A stretch of 64,000 nucleotides of DNA from Paroceanicella profunda (GCF_005887635.2 NZ_CP040823.1:50057-114056), one strand, 5' to 3'; positions 50,904-60,560 are shown, numbered from the stretch's first letter. Program-made: numbers and translations. Notes: generated by a model from the sequence alone, not told the origin.

Positions 50904-51416
50904 GTGAAAACCATCCGATTTCCCCGCCGCGCCGTCCTGTTGGGCGGGTTGGCAGCGTTTTTGTCTGGCTGTGCCAGCAGGTTCCGCAGCTATGGCGGAC
51001 CCGAGGTGACCCGTGTTCGGCTTTACAAGGGGCAGCGTTTGCTTGTTCTGGACGGAGCCGATCGCGTATTGCAAACCTATCCGGTCGGGCTGGGTTTCGC
51101 TCCTGAGGGTCACAAGCAATTCGAGGGAGACGGCCGGACCCCTGAGGGCGCTTACGTAGTCGATAAGCGCAACCCCGACAGTACGTATCCTCTTTCGGTT
51201 GGCATCTCCTATCCGAATGAGGCCGACATAGCCTTCGCTGAAGCGCAGGGCCTTTCCCCCGGCGGCGACATCTTCATCCATGGTGGTCCACGCCCAGGGA
51301 TCGACCCAACGGATGTCCGCGACTGGACAGCTGGCTGCATCGCGGTCACAGATCGGCAGATCGAGGACATCTATGCAATGGTGAAAGACGGAACACCGAT
51401 CGACATCTACGCCTGA
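50904..51416 (+). CDS. L,D-transpeptidase lipoprotein
   Basis: 170 residues. The lipobox is AAFLSGCAS near residue 23, after a Tat-like FPRRAVLLGGLAA. The YkuD fold motifs are present: GRTPEGAYVVDKRNPDSTYP, FIHGGPRP and DWTAGCIAVTDRQIEDIYAM with the catalytic Cys. It acts on peptidoglycan at the outer face of the inner membrane or the outer membrane. Lone gene after the ATPase/zinc-ribbon pair; probably in the same transcript. Its 170-residue length is typical of ErfK/YbiS core proteins. Confidence 0.85.
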   Translation: MKTIRFPRRAVLLGGLAAFLSGCASRFRSYGGPEVTRVRLYKGQRLLVLDGADRVLQTYPVGLGFAPEGHKQFEGDGRTPEGAYVVDKRNPDSTYPLSVGISYPNEADIAFAEAQGLSPGGDIFIHGGPRPGIDPTDVRDWTAGCIAVTDRQIEDIYAMVKDGTPIDIYA

Positions 51417-51635
51417 TGGGAGGAGATGATCTTCCGTCAGATCAGGAAAATCGTCGGCACAGGGCCACGTTGATCACTTCGATGGCGATCACGGCTAAAG
51501 TGACGCTCGCCGCCGGGGGCCAGCGCAAGCACCCGGTACGCGTAAGGACACTACAATATGTGTCCAGCCGTGGCAGTGGCGAAACAGGCGGGCCCTAGCG
51601 GAGAAGAATGCGTCTGGTCTCATGTCGAATTCAAT
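51417..51635. other. Convergent gap, nothing recognised
   Basis: About 220 bases between the plus-strand transpeptidase and the minus-strand ctaG-like gene. A 60-codon open frame on the plus strand has no family features or ribosome site. No clear terminator hairpin was seen. Confidence 0.4.
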
Positions 51636-52637
51636 CTATCCGAGGGCATAGACGATGGTCACGACGGTAATCATGACAACCATGAACATGGAGAATGCGC
51701 CAAGGGCGAGCGTACGGCCCATGTCCCGGTTCGGCTTCTCTACTTTCAGACGCAGTTCCTCCGCGGTTTCCGGAAACTCGAGCGCCGCCGCATTCGATTG
51801 GCGCATCAGGTCGTAGCGGGACGTCCAGCGCCGTTCCTCCGCCGCGTTCCAGCCGTTCAGCACCAGAATGATTGCCGCGATGAGAACCATCGACGACGGG
51901 ACCCAGATTACGTAGCCACCGATTGTCTCGTCAGCCAGGGCGCGAAGTCGACCACCGCTCGCTGCGATGATTTCTGATCCATAGAGGGGCACCTCCTTGA
52001 GCGTTGTCAGGGAGCCCAGAAAGATGTTGGAAACGATCACCACGAACCCTGACATCAGCCGAGCGCCGCGCCGCGCTCCTTCAGGCGGATCACGCAGATC
52101 GAACAGCATAGCAAAGTACCAAAGCCCAGCAAGCACCATAGACAGATGTGCCAGCGCTTCCATCGCCGCAATACGTTGTGTAAGGGCGTAGATCATCGGG
52201 ATCTGCCAGACGAAAAGCGCACCAATCAACAAGGAGGTGGCAGATGCAGGAAGCGCCAAGAATCGCGGGATGCGCGCACGCCCAATCGCGGCAAGGCGTC
52301 GGCGCCATTCCCTTTTCAATCCGGCTTGAAGGCCAAGCCAGGGCTGAGAAACCGCGATAAGAAGCGGTCCTACCAGTCGCAGAAGAAGATGCTCGACCTG
52401 ATGTACCGAAAACAGACTGTGCCCCAATGGCGAGAGCGGCCCATTCGTCGCGACGAGGACGGCCGCGAGGCCGACAAAGAAGGCGGTTCGACGCCAACCA
52501 GAAACCCTTCCGAGACAGCGAGCGTGTATTTTGAGCCCACGCAAAAACAGCCATACTGTAAGACCGACAACAATGAGCGACACCGGTGACAGCACATAGC
52601 CGAAAGGGTCGTAAAGGAAGAAGAAGTTTGTGATCAT
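51636..52637 (-). CDS. Cytochrome c oxidase assembly protein, CtaG (caa3) type
   Basis: 333 residues from ATG 52637, overlapping the stop of the acylase gene (ATGA). Seven or so membrane spans with the conserved SVHQVEHLLLRLVGPLLIAV near residues 80-100 and ALAHLSMVLAGLWYFAMLF. This family helps assemble the copper centre of oxidases. It fits with SCO1, PCuAC and Dsb genes upstream in the same direction. It is the last gene of the long minus-strand run. Confidence 0.8.
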   Translation of the reverse strand: MITNFFFLYDPFGYVLSPVSLIVVGLTVWLFLRGLKIHARCLGRVSGWRRTAFFVGLAAVLVATNGPLSPLGHSLFSVHQVEHLLLRLVGPLLIAVSQPWLGLQAGLKREWRRRLAAIGRARIPRFLALPASATSLLIGALFVWQIPMIYALTQRIAAMEALAHLSMVLAGLWYFAMLFDLRDPPEGARRGARLMSGFVVIVSNIFLGSLTTLKEVPLYGSEIIAASGGRLRALADETIGGYVIWVPSSMVLIAAIILVLNGWNAAEERRWTSRYDLMRQSNAAALEFPETAEELRLKVEKPNRDMGRTLALGAFSMFMVVMITVVTIVYALG

Positions 52638-54571
52638 TCGCTCTGGCCCTCGCTCATCCGAGGGTTGTCGGAGGTAGCCGGTGTGAGCCGCGAGATCCCG
52701 GAAGCGCCGCCACGGGCCAGTGACAGATCGGTCGACATGGCGAGGTATTCGCCTTGTATCCACGAGGGAAAGAGATTGTCGTAGAATCGAGATAGCGGAT
52801 GTCCCGACTGTCCGGCGGGCGTGATGTAGTATGATCCCGCTGCTTCCGATATCGACATGACCGCCTGAAAATTGCTTCCGGCACTCACAAGGAATGGACG
52901 GTCTTCTTCAACACCAAATGATGTCAAGAATTGCGTAAACGGATCGCCTGAAATCGGCGCTTGAAGGGACAGCAGGTTGGTCAGCAACCCACGTGAACTG
53001 ATCGGCGACCACTGCATGTCCAATCTATGCTCCTCCCCCCAGGTCCACGTCGAGGGATCGCGCCCTTATCGATCGACCAGCCAGCCAAGGGCATCATCCA
53101 GGGCCACGCGAACCTGCTCCTCGCATGTCTCGCGAGGTGAGGATAGGCGGATGTCGCACCAGATTGCGCTACCGCGACGATCGCTGAGTACCGCATAAAG
53201 AAAGTTCGGGTTCGGACGGGTCCAGAGTTGCTGCGCTGCCGGAAATTCGTCTTTCAAAATGCGCTGCTGCAAAGCCCGGAGCCAAGTCCAGAACAGCAGA
53301 GGTTCCGGTGAATAGCGATCCATGTCGCCATTCCACGACGCAAGCCTGTCCAGTAGTTCACGACGAAGGTCGTTCGCATCGGTGCCTTCGATGCTGTCTC
53401 TGGACTGCACGAACCAAAGCTCCTTCGCCATCAGGGGCAGCAGGGTTCGCGCCACGGTACTTACGGTGTCCCTTTGAACACCGATGGCGCCTTCAGTCGA
53501 GAAGATCGATTGCCGCGCTTCAAGCTCCGCCAGTCGAATGTCGCGAAATGACAACGCTCGTACGGCTTCCTCTTTTGGCCATCGGGCAACGGTCTCTCGG
53601 TCAATGGCCAATGCCTCCATGCCTTTCGGCAACATGTCTGCGGCAACTCCGATGGCATCGGTCGCGTCGGCCGAACGCGTGAACAGCTCCAGCATCGTCA
53701 GGAAACCTGCCGCCTGCACGGGTGACGGCCCCCTTGGTGCCTCCTCGTCTGGCACGGGAAATGACCGGAAGGCCCAGGCGACGCGCGTATTGCGACCGAC
53801 AATAACGAAAGGTACGCCCGGCATCGTGGCCCCTATGGCCGGCCCTGTCGAAAACTGAAGATCGGCGAGATACCATTCCGAGGGCAGCGACAGGGAACCG
53901 CTGATATCGGCGGCGAGAATTGGTGTCCCGGCAGCGGTTCGGTCACCGTCTATCGCCCATGCATCGAGGCGCTGCTGCGGATCAGTCGCAAATAGTTCGA
54001 GCACTTTTGGTCGATCCGACGGTATAATTGCACTTGATAAGCTCGGCGTTCCTTTCCGTGCGCTTTCCGGTCGCAGGCCATTCAGAAAAGACCGGGCAAT
54101 CCTCAGGCTATCGCCAGGTGTCCAGGCATCGATCGACCGTTCGTCTGCGATCAACAGTTCCGGCGAGCCTCTGCCGCGCCCTCCCGCCGACACCAGCTCG
54201 AGCCACGCATTGACGCCGGCGGCATAGGATTCGAGCGCGTCTGAGACCGCTGGCGCAACGGACAATGTCTCATCGGATGGCCAAGAAGCTTCGGCCATTC
54301 GCCTTGCCCTTAACAGCTGACCGAGTCGGTCTTGCGCATGAACGAAGCCGATCGCGAAATAGACATCCGCGGCGGAACTCGCGGTAATGTGCGGGATTGC
54401 CGAGGCATCTCGCAGAATATCGACCGGTCCACCTAAGCCTGCTACCGAGAAGTCCTCGTTGTAGTCGGGAACGGATGCGCTCAGCAGAAAATAGACCAAC
54501 CCGGAACCAACCGATGCCGTGATACAGATCGCCAAGAACCCGTACAGTAATATGTTGAAAAGACGTCTCAC
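52634..54571 (-). pseudogene. Penicillin-acylase-family N-terminal nucleophile hydrolase with an in-frame stop
   Basis: The gene reads continuously from 54571 to 53069 (501 residues), then TAA (53066-53068), then on in the same frame (GRDPSTWTWGEEHRLDMQWS) to 52634. The family features are continuous across the stop: VYFAIGFVHAQDRLGQLLRA near the N-terminus and, after the stop, TPAGQSGHPLSRFYDNLFPS near the C-terminus. One change (for example TAC/TAT to TAA) would explain it. If real, only a truncated enzyme is made. The N-terminus carries a membrane anchor (LLYGFLAICITASVGSGLVY). Function could be cleavage of acyl-homoserine lactones or amide-linked acyls. Confidence 0.75.
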
Positions 54572-54595
54572 GTCGGTGCCGTTTCGAAACCCTTC

Positions 54596-54763
54596 TCATG
54601 CAAAGATGCGCAAGAGGACCACCGAAACGAAATAGGTGAGAAGACCGAAGGCGATCGCCGAACTCGCCGCATACTGGAGGATATCCAGCCGGTTTCCTTT
54701 TCGGCGTCGCGCCAGATATCCACCCCAGATCGCACCCGCGACAATGCCCGCGATTACCAGCAT
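54596..54763 (-). CDS. Small two-span membrane protein
   Basis: 55 residues from ATG 54763 (ACGGAGAAAAAGTC upstream). The sequence is MLVIAGIVAGAIWGGYLARR, then RKGNRLDILQYAASSAIAFG and LLTYFVSVVLLRIFA: two hydrophobic segments flanking a basic loop. It starts inside the last codons of lnt (overlap of 10 bases) and ends 25 bases before the acylase start, so it is co-transcribed with them. No family was recognised. Confidence 0.65.
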   Translation of the reverse strand: MLVIAGIVAGAIWGGYLARRRKGNRLDILQYAASSAIAFGLLTYFVSVVLLRIFA

Positions 54764-56367
54764 GACTTTTTCTCCGTTCGTGTTCTCTTGTTGCACCGGT
54801 GTGTGCCGACCAGACCTGCAGCCAGTCCCACGGCCCAAGTAGTGAAGATGAGAGCCAGCAGCGCCCAGTCGCCGAAGCGCGCATATAGCGTTGACGGATG
54901 AGCAGAGGGCAGAGCCGCATCTATTACACCGGTTTCTCCGTTGCCGAGCCGCGCGACGAGGTCACCGTTCGCGTCGATGACCGCGGAGATGCCCGTATTC
55001 GCGGCTCGGATGACAGGAAGGCCTTCCTCTACGGCACGCATCCGTGCGGAAGCCAGATGCTGCTCGGGTCCGATGCTGGTGCCGAACCAGGCGTCGTTTG
55101 TCGCGTTGAAAATCCAGTCCGGCCTGAACAGGTCGTCGACCACATGGCTTGGGAAGATGATCTCATAGCAGATCGCCACGGCGACCAGGGGCACACCCGG
55201 AAGCGCAAGCGTTCGCGGGCCCGGTCCGGGCGTAAAATCGCCCAGACCCGCCGTGAGTCGCTCGATGGGCAACCAGCCACGGAATGGCACATATTCGCCG
55301 AAGGGTACGAGATGGTGTTTCGCGTATCCGGTCAGGATTCTGCCGGTCTCGCCAAAAGCCTGGACCGTGTTGAAATATCGGGTGCCATCCTCGCTCGGTA
55401 CACGGTCCGGCACCCCGGTGAGCAGCATGCTGCCGTCTGGTAGCGCTGCGGCAATGCGATCCCGCGCCTCCGTATCCTCATCGAGGAAACCCGGAAAGGC
55501 GGTTTCCGGCCAAAGAAGAACGTCGAAATCGCCGGGCTGGGTTGAAAGCTCAACATAGCGCGCGAAGGTCGCCTCGCGGTTCTCGGGCGCCCATTTCTCC
55601 TCTTGTGGAATGTTGCCCTGGACGATGCGCAGGTCGACACCGGGTGGCTGTTGTGCATCCGACTGGAGGCGAAGCGTACCGACAGCCCACATCGTCGCGA
55701 TGCCGGCCAGCGCCATGAGCGAAACGGTCAATCGTTGCCGCCCGGACGTCATGACAGCCGCGCCGGGAAGTGCCGCGACGAACACGCTGAGAAAGCTTAA
55801 CCCATAGCTTCCGACCCAGGCGGCGGTCTGGCGAAGGGCGGCGTAGTCGGCAAGTGCGTAGCCGGCGAGGTTCCAGGGAAACCCTGTCAGAACGTGACCA
55901 CGCAACCACTCGGTCGCGGTCCAGGAGGTCGTGAACAGGAGGCAGGCGAGGAGACTACCCAGGGCTCCGCGCCGCGCGATTTCGGCGAAGAGCGCTGCGG
56001 CAATGGCTGGGAAAATTGCGAGACCTGCGGACAATCCCGCGACAGCCGGGATCGCCATCGCCCCGAACCGCTCGGCCTCGACGTAGAAACTCTCTGCAAT
56101 CCACGAAATCCCGAAACCGAACTGGCCAAGACCAAACGCCCAGCCGACGAGGAAAGCACGCCCTAGGGAGAGATCGCGAAGACCGACAAAGAACGCGGAA
56201 TAGGCAACGGGAACGAGCAGGAGAAGCGAGAAAGGCGGGAAAGTCAGAACGGTCAGCGCCCCGGCGGCGAAACCAAGCGTCATCCGCGAAAGCAAACGGT
56301 GGCGCAGAGCGATGCGGTTCAGAATTTTCGGTTTCACGACTTGATCGAACGCCGCGCGCTGATCCAT
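54754..56367 (-). CDS. lnt: Apolipoprotein N-acyltransferase
   Basis: 537 residues from ATG 56367. Around seven spans in the N-terminal half. The C-terminal nitrilase-like domain has the catalytic triad: VLLWPETAFPGF (Glu), YAKHHLVPFGEYVPF (Lys) and VAICYEIIFP (Cys). Lnt adds the third acyl chain to lipoproteins in the inner membrane. Chromosomal lnt is essential in most Gram-negative bacteria, so this is probably a second, plasmid-borne copy adjacent to lspA. It overlaps lspA by 34 bases. Confidence 0.9.
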   Translation of the reverse strand: MDQRAAFDQVVKPKILNRIALRHRLLSRMTLGFAAGALTVLTFPPFSLLLLVPVAYSAFFVGLRDLSLGRAFLVGWAFGLGQFGFGISWIAESFYVEAERFGAMAIPAVAGLSAGLAIFPAIAAALFAEIARRGALGSLLACLLFTTSWTATEWLRGHVLTGFPWNLAGYALADYAALRQTAAWVGSYGLSFLSVFVAALPGAAVMTSGRQRLTVSLMALAGIATMWAVGTLRLQSDAQQPPGVDLRIVQGNIPQEEKWAPENREATFARYVELSTQPGDFDVLLWPETAFPGFLDEDTEARDRIAAALPDGSMLLTGVPDRVPSEDGTRYFNTVQAFGETGRILTGYAKHHLVPFGEYVPFRGWLPIERLTAGLGDFTPGPGPRTLALPGVPLVAVAICYEIIFPSHVVDDLFRPDWIFNATNDAWFGTSIGPEQHLASARMRAVEEGLPVIRAANTGISAVIDANGDLVARLGNGETGVIDAALPSAHPSTLYARFGDWALLALIFTTWAVGLAAGLVGTHRCNKRTRTEKKSCW

Positions 56368-56816
56368 GGCGCGGCGAGCAAGAGCCCCACGCCACTGACA
56401 ACAAATATATCGGCCATGTTGAAGGCAGGCCAATGTGTTGTGCCAATGTAGAAATCGAGAAAGTCTGTTACAGCCCGATACCGCACACGATCGATAACAT
56501 TGCCCAAGGCTCCGCCAATGATCGCGCCATAGGCAAGTGTTTCGACCGCATTTTCGGCGCGAAACAGCATAACCCCCAGCCAAACACAGATGGCAAGAGC
56601 GAGAGCGATGAGGCTCCACCACGGAGCGCCGCCCAGCATCCCGAAAGTCACGCCGTCATTACGATAAAAGACGAGGTTGAATCCCGGAAACACGGAAATC
56701 CCGGCGCTTAAAGTGACGGCATTCGCAACGACAATGGCTTTGGTGATCTGATCGATCGCGAACGCAGCAAGCGCTGCAAAGACGCCGATCATCGCAGATA
56801 CTTTGTATGATGACAT
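56334..56816 (-). CDS. lspA: Lipoprotein signal peptidase II
   Basis: 160 residues from ATG 56816. Four spans with the two catalytic aspartates in GNVIDRVRYRAVTDFLDF and PAFNMADIFVVSG. LspA removes the signal peptide of lipoproteins. Copies of lspA in metal-resistance loci (for example with pbr genes) are known, which supports a link to heavy-metal stress. It begins five bases after the ZIP gene stop. Confidence 0.9.
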   Translation of the reverse strand: MSSYKVSAMIGVFAALAAFAIDQITKAIVVANAVTLSAGISVFPGFNLVFYRNDGVTFGMLGGAPWWSLIALALAICVWLGVMLFRAENAVETLAYGAIIGGALGNVIDRVRYRAVTDFLDFYIGTTHWPAFNMADIFVVSGVGLLLAAPWISARRSIKS

Positions 56817-56820
56817 TGCC

Positions 56821-57603
56821 TCATCCCAACCAGACATCGAGAAACAGCATCAGAACGAGCCCGACTGCGAGACCGAGCGTCGCCCTGTTCTGATGGCCGC
56901 TGCGATGGGTTTCGGGGATGATTTCGTGGCTGATGACGTAGAGCATTGCGCCCGCGGCAAAGGCCAGTCCCCATGGCAGCAGCGGTTCCGACAGCGTGAT
57001 GATCCCGGCCCCGAGCAGGCCGCCAATCGGCTCGACCATGCCCGTCAGCGCCGCGATGCCCCAGGCGCGCAGCTTCGGATATCCCTCGCCCAGCAGAGAT
57101 ACAGCGACGGCCAATCCTTCGGGCGCATTCTGAAGCCCGATGCCGACAGCAAGCGGCAAACCGCCCTCCATACCTCCGGATCCGAAGCCGACCCCGACCG
57201 CGAGGCCTTCGGGGAAGTTGTGGATCGTGATCGCGATGATGAAAAGCCAGACCCGCCGCAAAGACGCCGCTTCGGGCCCTTCGCGTCCCGTCTTGAAATG
57301 CTCGTGCGGCAGCTTTTCGTTCATCAGCGCGACAGCCCCCATGCCCAAGAGGATCGAGACGCATACGATGGCCGCAGGCATCGCGCCGTTCTCGAACATC
57401 GGCTCGGCCGCATCCAATGCCGGGATGATCAGCGAAAAGAAGGAAGCGGCGAGCATCACACCGGCAGCGAAGCCGAGCGACAGATCGCGTGTGGCCCGCG
57501 ACGGGATGCGTCCAAACAACACGGGAACTGCTCCGACTGCCGTGAGCGATCCGGCAGCCAGACTTCCGAGGAAGCCGAGCATGATCGGAGAGAGGTTTTC
57601 CAT
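56821..57603 (-). CDS. ZIP-family metal transporter (GufA/ZupT-like)
   Basis: 260 residues, about eight spans. The metal-binding helices 4 and 5 carry HNFPEGLAVGVGFGSG and QNAPEGLAVAVSLLG. The cytoplasmic loop has HEHFKTGREGPEAAS. It probably moves divalent metals such as Zn. It lies 12 bases after the DUF411 stop and just before lspA. Unlike the ZIP at 36-41 kb, it is intact and has no N-terminal extension. Confidence 0.88.
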   Translation of the reverse strand: MENLSPIMLGFLGSLAAGSLTAVGAVPVLFGRIPSRATRDLSLGFAAGVMLAASFFSLIIPALDAAEPMFENGAMPAAIVCVSILLGMGAVALMNEKLPHEHFKTGREGPEAASLRRVWLFIIAITIHNFPEGLAVGVGFGSGGMEGGLPLAVGIGLQNAPEGLAVAVSLLGEGYPKLRAWGIAALTGMVEPIGGLLGAGIITLSEPLLPWGLAFAAGAMLYVISHEIIPETHRSGHQNRATLGLAVGLVLMLFLDVWLG

Positions 57604-57615
57604 GGGCGGGCCAGG

Positions 57616-58071
57616 TTATCCTTCGCCGTAGCTCGAAAAGACTTCCGTCGACCCGTCCTCGCGGATGAGGAAGACATCATAGGCCTCGCGGTCGTCTTCT
57701 GGCCCCATGCCGGGCGAGCCATAGGGCATCCCAGGCACGGCGAGACCGACTGCGTCCGGGCGCTCATCGAGAAGGCGGCGGATGTCAGCGGCCGGTACAT
57801 GGCCTTCGATCACGTAGCCGTCAATGAGCGCGGTGTGGCAGGAGACCATGCGCTGCGGCACGCCGTTGTCGAGCTTGAAGCGAACCAGCGACCCACCGAA
57901 CATGTCCTGGCCGGTCGGCACAAAACCGTTCTCTTCGAGGTGGTTCATCCACGAGAGGCAGCAGCCGCAACCGTTCGTCTTGCGGACGTCGATCGCCGTT
58001 GCCTCTGCGAGGGCCTGGGCCGCCGGGAAAAGGGCGAGCGTGATGGCAAGAGCTTGGGTCATGCGTTTCAT
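57616..58071 (-). CDS. DUF411 exported metal-binding protein, copy 3
   Basis: 151 residues with a Sec-type signal (QALAITLALFPAAQALA). Core: KTNGCGCCLSWMNHLEENGF (CGCC), MVSCHTALIDGYVIEGHVPA, GLAVPGMPYGSPGMGPEDDR. By eye it is closer to copy 1 (27544-28023) than to copy 2. It lies between the M23 gene (3 bases) and the ZIP gene. It probably binds copper in the periplasm. Confidence 0.88.
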   Translation of the reverse strand: MKRMTQALAITLALFPAAQALAEATAIDVRKTNGCGCCLSWMNHLEENGFVPTGQDMFGGSLVRFKLDNGVPQRMVSCHTALIDGYVIEGHVPAADIRRLLDERPDAVGLAVPGMPYGSPGMGPEDDREAYDVFLIREDGSTEVFSSYGEG

Positions 58072-58074
58072 GGG

Positions 58075-59448
58075 TCAGAGCCTTTCGGTTGTCGTTTCGG
58101 CAATCTCGCTGCCGAGGTTTTCATTCAGAAGCGCCCGCGCCTCGGCCAGACGCGAGAGCGCGGCGGTATCATCCGCTTCGCTCTCAGCTGCTTCGGCGAG
58201 CCGGTCGTCAGTGAGGGGGTCAGTCGGGCGCCCATCCACGAGGACTTCGTAGTGCAGGTTCGGACCTGTCGCCGTGCCAGTCGCGCCGACGCGGCCGATC
58301 ACATCTCCCGCCGCAACGCGTTGGCCTTGTGCCAGGTCTTCCGGCACGGCGCTCAGATGCGCGTAGCGCGTCATGGTGTCGGAGCCGTGCGAGATTTCGA
58401 CCACACGGCCATAGCCACCGCGCCAGCCAATGAAACTAACCCGCCCCGGTGCCGTCGATTGAACCGGTGTCCCACGTGCCGCTGCGAAATCGACGCCTGT
58501 GTGCATCCGGACGTTGCCAAAGACCGGATGCGTGCGGCGTCCGAACACCGAGCTGAGGCGCGCACCCTCGACCGGCTGTGCGAAGACGCGCAGCACCTCG
58601 CCATCGACGTAGATCGTCGCCTGACCGCTGCCGTCGTCCGGCCATACGATCTCGCAAAGCGAACCGCCGATCTCCAGTGCGGCGAAGGCGAGTTCGGGCT
58701 GTCCGATCCTGTCCTCGCCGACCCGCGCCTCACGCCAGAGAAGCCTTAGTGCTTCGCCGCCGGCCATCTCGCGGCGGAAATCCACGGTCCCACCCAGCAT
58801 CTGCGCAAGGTCCACGGAAAAACGGGCGGGTATGCCGGCTTCTTCGAGTGCCGCGAAGATCGAGCTGTCGATCACCGCTTCGCCGGCAAGGGTTACGATC
58901 TCCGGATCCGGAGTCACGACCTGTGTGGACAACCGCTCGCCGAACACCACCTCGATCCGAACCCCGTCCTCGACGGCAAGTGCGACGGTGCGGGGGCTGC
59001 CGTCCATGGTCGAAGCAACAGTGACCGAGTGCCCCGGCCGCAGCCGTCGCAGATCGTATTCCGCGCCAAGCGCGAGGGCAACTTCGGCTCTGTCAGGTGC
59101 CGCAAGTCCAGCTTCGGACAGCAAGAAATCGAGCGTCTCGCCAGGTGCAATGTCGCGCGACCACGTCGACAGCGGTGGCTCGATCGCGCTTACCGGCCTG
59201 TCGGCGAACGCGACCTGCAGAAGGGGTAGGGAGCCGAGGTCGGGTGCATCCTCTGCCCATGCCGTCGCGGGCAGCGTCACGAGGATGTCAACGTTTCTAG
59301 GGGCTTCAGGACCTTGGGGCATCCAGCTACCTGCCTGGGCAAGTTCCGGCGGCACGGGTTCTTTCGACAAAAGATCAGAGATGGCGATAGCCGCTCCCGA
59401 AACCGTCCCCGCAATTGCGACACCCGCCGCCAAAGTTCTGAGCCTCAT
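58075..59448 (-). CDS. M23-type (LytM) peptidase-like protein
   Basis: 457 residues from ATG 59448, overlapping the SCO1 stop (ATGA). A signal-anchor (LAAGVAIAGTVSGAAIAISD) is followed by a long N-terminal part with a possible LysM/OapA-like region (PGETLDFLLSEAGLAAPDRA). The LytM domain has HTGVDFAAARGTPV and GPNLHYEVLVDGRPTDPL. The family usually has HLH here; the first His is Asn, which may impair catalysis and suggests a regulator-like EnvC/NlpD role or an altered enzyme. It lies between SCO1 and DUF411 in the operon. Confidence 0.8.
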   Translation of the reverse strand: MRLRTLAAGVAIAGTVSGAAIAISDLLSKEPVPPELAQAGSWMPQGPEAPRNVDILVTLPATAWAEDAPDLGSLPLLQVAFADRPVSAIEPPLSTWSRDIAPGETLDFLLSEAGLAAPDRAEVALALGAEYDLRRLRPGHSVTVASTMDGSPRTVALAVEDGVRIEVVFGERLSTQVVTPDPEIVTLAGEAVIDSSIFAALEEAGIPARFSVDLAQMLGGTVDFRREMAGGEALRLLWREARVGEDRIGQPELAFAALEIGGSLCEIVWPDDGSGQATIYVDGEVLRVFAQPVEGARLSSVFGRRTHPVFGNVRMHTGVDFAAARGTPVQSTAPGRVSFIGWRGGYGRVVEISHGSDTMTRYAHLSAVPEDLAQGQRVAAGDVIGRVGATGTATGPNLHYEVLVDGRPTDPLTDDRLAEAAESEADDTAALSRLAEARALLNENLGSEIAETTTERL

Positions 59449-60070
59449 GTCGCCCCCTCCATTTCTTCTGCCAGCGCGCGACGGATCTTCGGCACCGCGA
59501 ATTCTCTGGCTTCGTGATAGTCGATCATGGTGACGAACCGCCCAGAGGCTGCGAACAGGAAGACGCTCGCGGTGTGGTTCATCGTGTAATCGCCGCTCTC
59601 CGTCGGTACTTGCTCGTAGGTGGCGCGGAAGCCGTCCGCGACGCGCGCGATCTGCTCTTCCGGCCCCGTCCAGCCACGGAGCGCAGGATGGAAGTAGCCG
59701 ACATATTCGGCCATCGTTTCGACAGTGTCGCGCTCGGGATCGACCGTGATGAAAACCACGTTCATCTCGTCGGCCTCGTTTCCCAGATCGTCGAGCCATC
59801 CCGAAATGTCCGAGAGCGTGGTCGGGCAGACATCGGGACAGTAGGTGAAGCCGAAGAACGCCATCGTCGGGCGACCGATCAGGGTTTCCGGCCCGACCGC
59901 GTTGCCCTCATGATCCGTCAGACGGAAATCCATCTCGGTCAGGGCCACAGGCCGCTGCCCGACAGGTTCAGGTCCACCGGGTCCATCGACCTGCCACCAA
60001 CCGACGAAGAGCATCAGGGCGACCGCCCCGACACCAGCCGCCCCGTACCCAGGATCGCCCGTCGCCGCAT
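59445..60070 (-). CDS. SCO1/SenC-family copper chaperone, copy 1 (one-base deletion)
   Basis: The open frame starts only at 60014, but the true start is probably ATG 60070, overlapping the PCuAC stop. Near 60041-60044 a GGGG run is one base short; restoring it gives MRRRAILGTGAAGVGAVALM in frame with the rest, and total length (626+1) becomes divisible by three. The copper motif is YCPDVCP and the conserved His is in YTMNHTASVFLFA. SCO proteins load the CuA centre of oxidases or act as thiol reductases in the periplasm. Confidence 0.85.
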
Positions 60071-60537
60071 CAGTCCTCTGGCCCCCGCGCGGCGATTCCG
60101 AGGATCGGCACCTCGACCGTCACTTCGCCTCCGTCTTCGAAAAGCAGGGTCAGCGGAAAGGTGTCCCCTTCCGTCATCAGTTCTTGCAGCCGCATCAGCA
60201 TTGCGTGCAGGCCCCCCGGTTCGAGCGCGACGCTCTCGCCCGGGGCGATCGCGATCTCCCCCGCCGGGTTCATGGAACTCACACCTTCGGCATTTGTCTT
60301 CGTCTCGTGAATTTCGGGCATCATCGCGAGCGGTGTTGTAAGGCCGATCAGCGTCACTGGCTCGTCGCCAGTGTTGCGGATCGTCATGTAAGCGGCCCCG
60401 GGACGGTTCATCCCGATGGAGGCGCGGGACCACGCGTTCTCGACGACAACATCCTCGGGTCCGGCCAGCGCGGGCGCTGAGAACCCTCCAAGGGTCAAAA
60501 GCGCCGCCAGTGTGCTGGTCAAAATATACTTTTTCAT
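60070..60537 (-). CDS. PCuAC periplasmic copper chaperone (DUF461)
   Basis: 155 residues from ATG 60537. The signal is TSTLAALLTLGGFSAPALA. The Cu(I) motif H(M)x10Mx21HxM is recognisable: EIHETKTNAEGVSSMNPAGE followed by EPGGLHAMLMRLQ. PCuAC supplies Cu(I) to oxidase subunit II together with SCO. Neighbours are DsbA-like and SCO1, overlapping the latter. Confidence 0.9.
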   Translation of the reverse strand: MKKYILTSTLAALLTLGGFSAPALAGPEDVVVENAWSRASIGMNRPGAAYMTIRNTGDEPVTLIGLTTPLAMMPEIHETKTNAEGVSSMNPAGEIAIAPGESVALEPGGLHAMLMRLQELMTEGDTFPLTLLFEDGGEVTVEVPILGIAARGPED

Positions 60538-60560
60538 CGTTCTGATCCTGCCCTTTGTAT

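Noticed and set aside
52634..53023. A separate 129-codon gene after the acylase
   Set aside because: It is in the same frame as the acylase, follows a single TAA and has the C-terminal family motif (TPAGQSGHP), so it belongs to that gene.
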